Made by a program: the position numbers and the translations under genes
Part shown: positions 63,401 to 64,000 of the stretch, one piece after another
Layout: each line of letters begins with the position of its first letter
Numbering within the stretch: position 1 is the stretch's first letter
Notes under the pieces: model-generated
The model's input: only the letters and a program-made list of their open reading frames with translations
Databases searched by the model: none
What the model was told of the DNA's origin: nothing
NCBI RefSeq assembly: GCF_037975245.1
Contig: NC_092567.1
Span: forward strand, 19,662,876-19,726,875
Length of the DNA stretch: 64,000 nt
Direction of reading: 5' to 3'
DNA from: Apostichopus japonicus
Taxonomy: Eukaryota > Echinodermata > Holothuroidea > Aspidochirotida > Stichopodidae

Positions 63401-64000
63401 AGACCATTTCCAGCTTTACATTGATATCATAACGTCTGATGAACGTTGCAGGTGTTACAAGTTCGACGTAAACTATAGATAATAATGCAAAGCTCTGAAG
63501 TTGTTCTCGCCTCAAAATGTACAGTAGCATATACAGGACTATGCAAAAACCAAAGTCGAGCCTGAATATGACATATTATAATTGTATCATACTTATGAAT
63601 TATACGAACAAAATAAAGGTAGGTGTATTGCGAATATACCATATACCTCATTTTACCCCTCAATGAGAATGAAAGATACAACTTGTAGACACGGTTAGTC
63701 GAGAAAAACAACTTTAAAAGTCCAAATTATTACGTAGACCATCTACCAAACATCATGATACAAGGTAATCGTTCGTCATCAAAACACACAAATGACTAAT
63801 AAATGTATTTGCTCTACCTTAGCTGTATATGTCTGTTACCAGAACACTCGCCATAATCTAAAACTGTGTGTACAGGCTTCGGCATCACCATGGACACCTA
63901 AATGGAACACAAACTATACTATATCAACATTTACCTGGAATTTCTTGCAGGTGTTATGCAATTATCAGTTCAGCGAAACTTGACACAGTCAATTGGTCAT
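60435..64000. other. No recognisable gene
   Basis: AT-rich sequence with only short, unsupported open frames. A TGGCTC...GAGTCG segment near 61555-61590 faintly resembles a decayed tRNA head but does not fold. Confidence 0.5.

Overview
This is animal genomic DNA: short exons, GT-AG introns, many interspersed repeats and AT microsatellites. No long bacterial-type ORFs, rRNA or CRISPR array is present. A sea cucumber (Holothuroidea), probably Apostichopus japonicus or a close relative, is the best guess. The evidence is a minus-strand neuropeptide precursor whose two predicted amidated peptides (32 and 18 residues, both ending in LPF-amide) match in size and layout what I recall for the holothurian kisspeptin-type precursor. 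Only two host genes could be read with confidence, both on the minus strand.

(1) MADD/Rab3-GEF (DENN domain). The first three readable coding exons are 23704-23052, 21837-21540 and 619-488. They splice in frame to 361 codons covering the uDENN and the start of the cDENN module. The gene runs off the left edge. Its second readable intron is about 20.9 kb (620-21539) and is full of repeats: a purine-rich minisatellite, a 2 kb TIR element carrying nine GTGACTCGCGTGAC boxes, a hAT-type MITE, a decayed two-exon pseudogene, a BEL/Pao pol relic, the 3' end of a Penelope-like element with a hammerhead-like motif, a hAT end, a class-II tRNA SINE and a 27-bp inverted repeat.

(2) Kisspeptin-type precursor. 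A signal-peptide exon (54420-54336) and a peptide exon (49024-48567) join through a 5.3 kb intron to give exactly 180 codons plus stop.

Between the two genes (about 24-48 kb) there is a 21-bp minisatellite, a degenerate GTCACT minisatellite split by a SINE, and a 3.2 kb TTAA-flanked transposon (30236-33443) with relics of a THAP domain and of a P2X7-intracellular-type domain. Two tRNA-derived SINE copies of one family lie at 34.7 and 60.3 kb. Two further hAT-type elements have perfect 8-bp target duplications, one of them (43271-44923) carrying a nested copy of another family. The interval 54.5-64 kb shows no recognisable gene apart from the second SINE and its (AT)n tail.

Base composition changes near 29-30 kb. 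To the left, TACAGTA/TACTGTA words are very frequent and CpG is sparse. To the right, these words are rare and CpG is common. This is compatible with mosaic gene-body methylation of a transcribed MADD locus, with its 5' end near 29.5 kb, but that is an inference. All calls are by eye; no database search was run.
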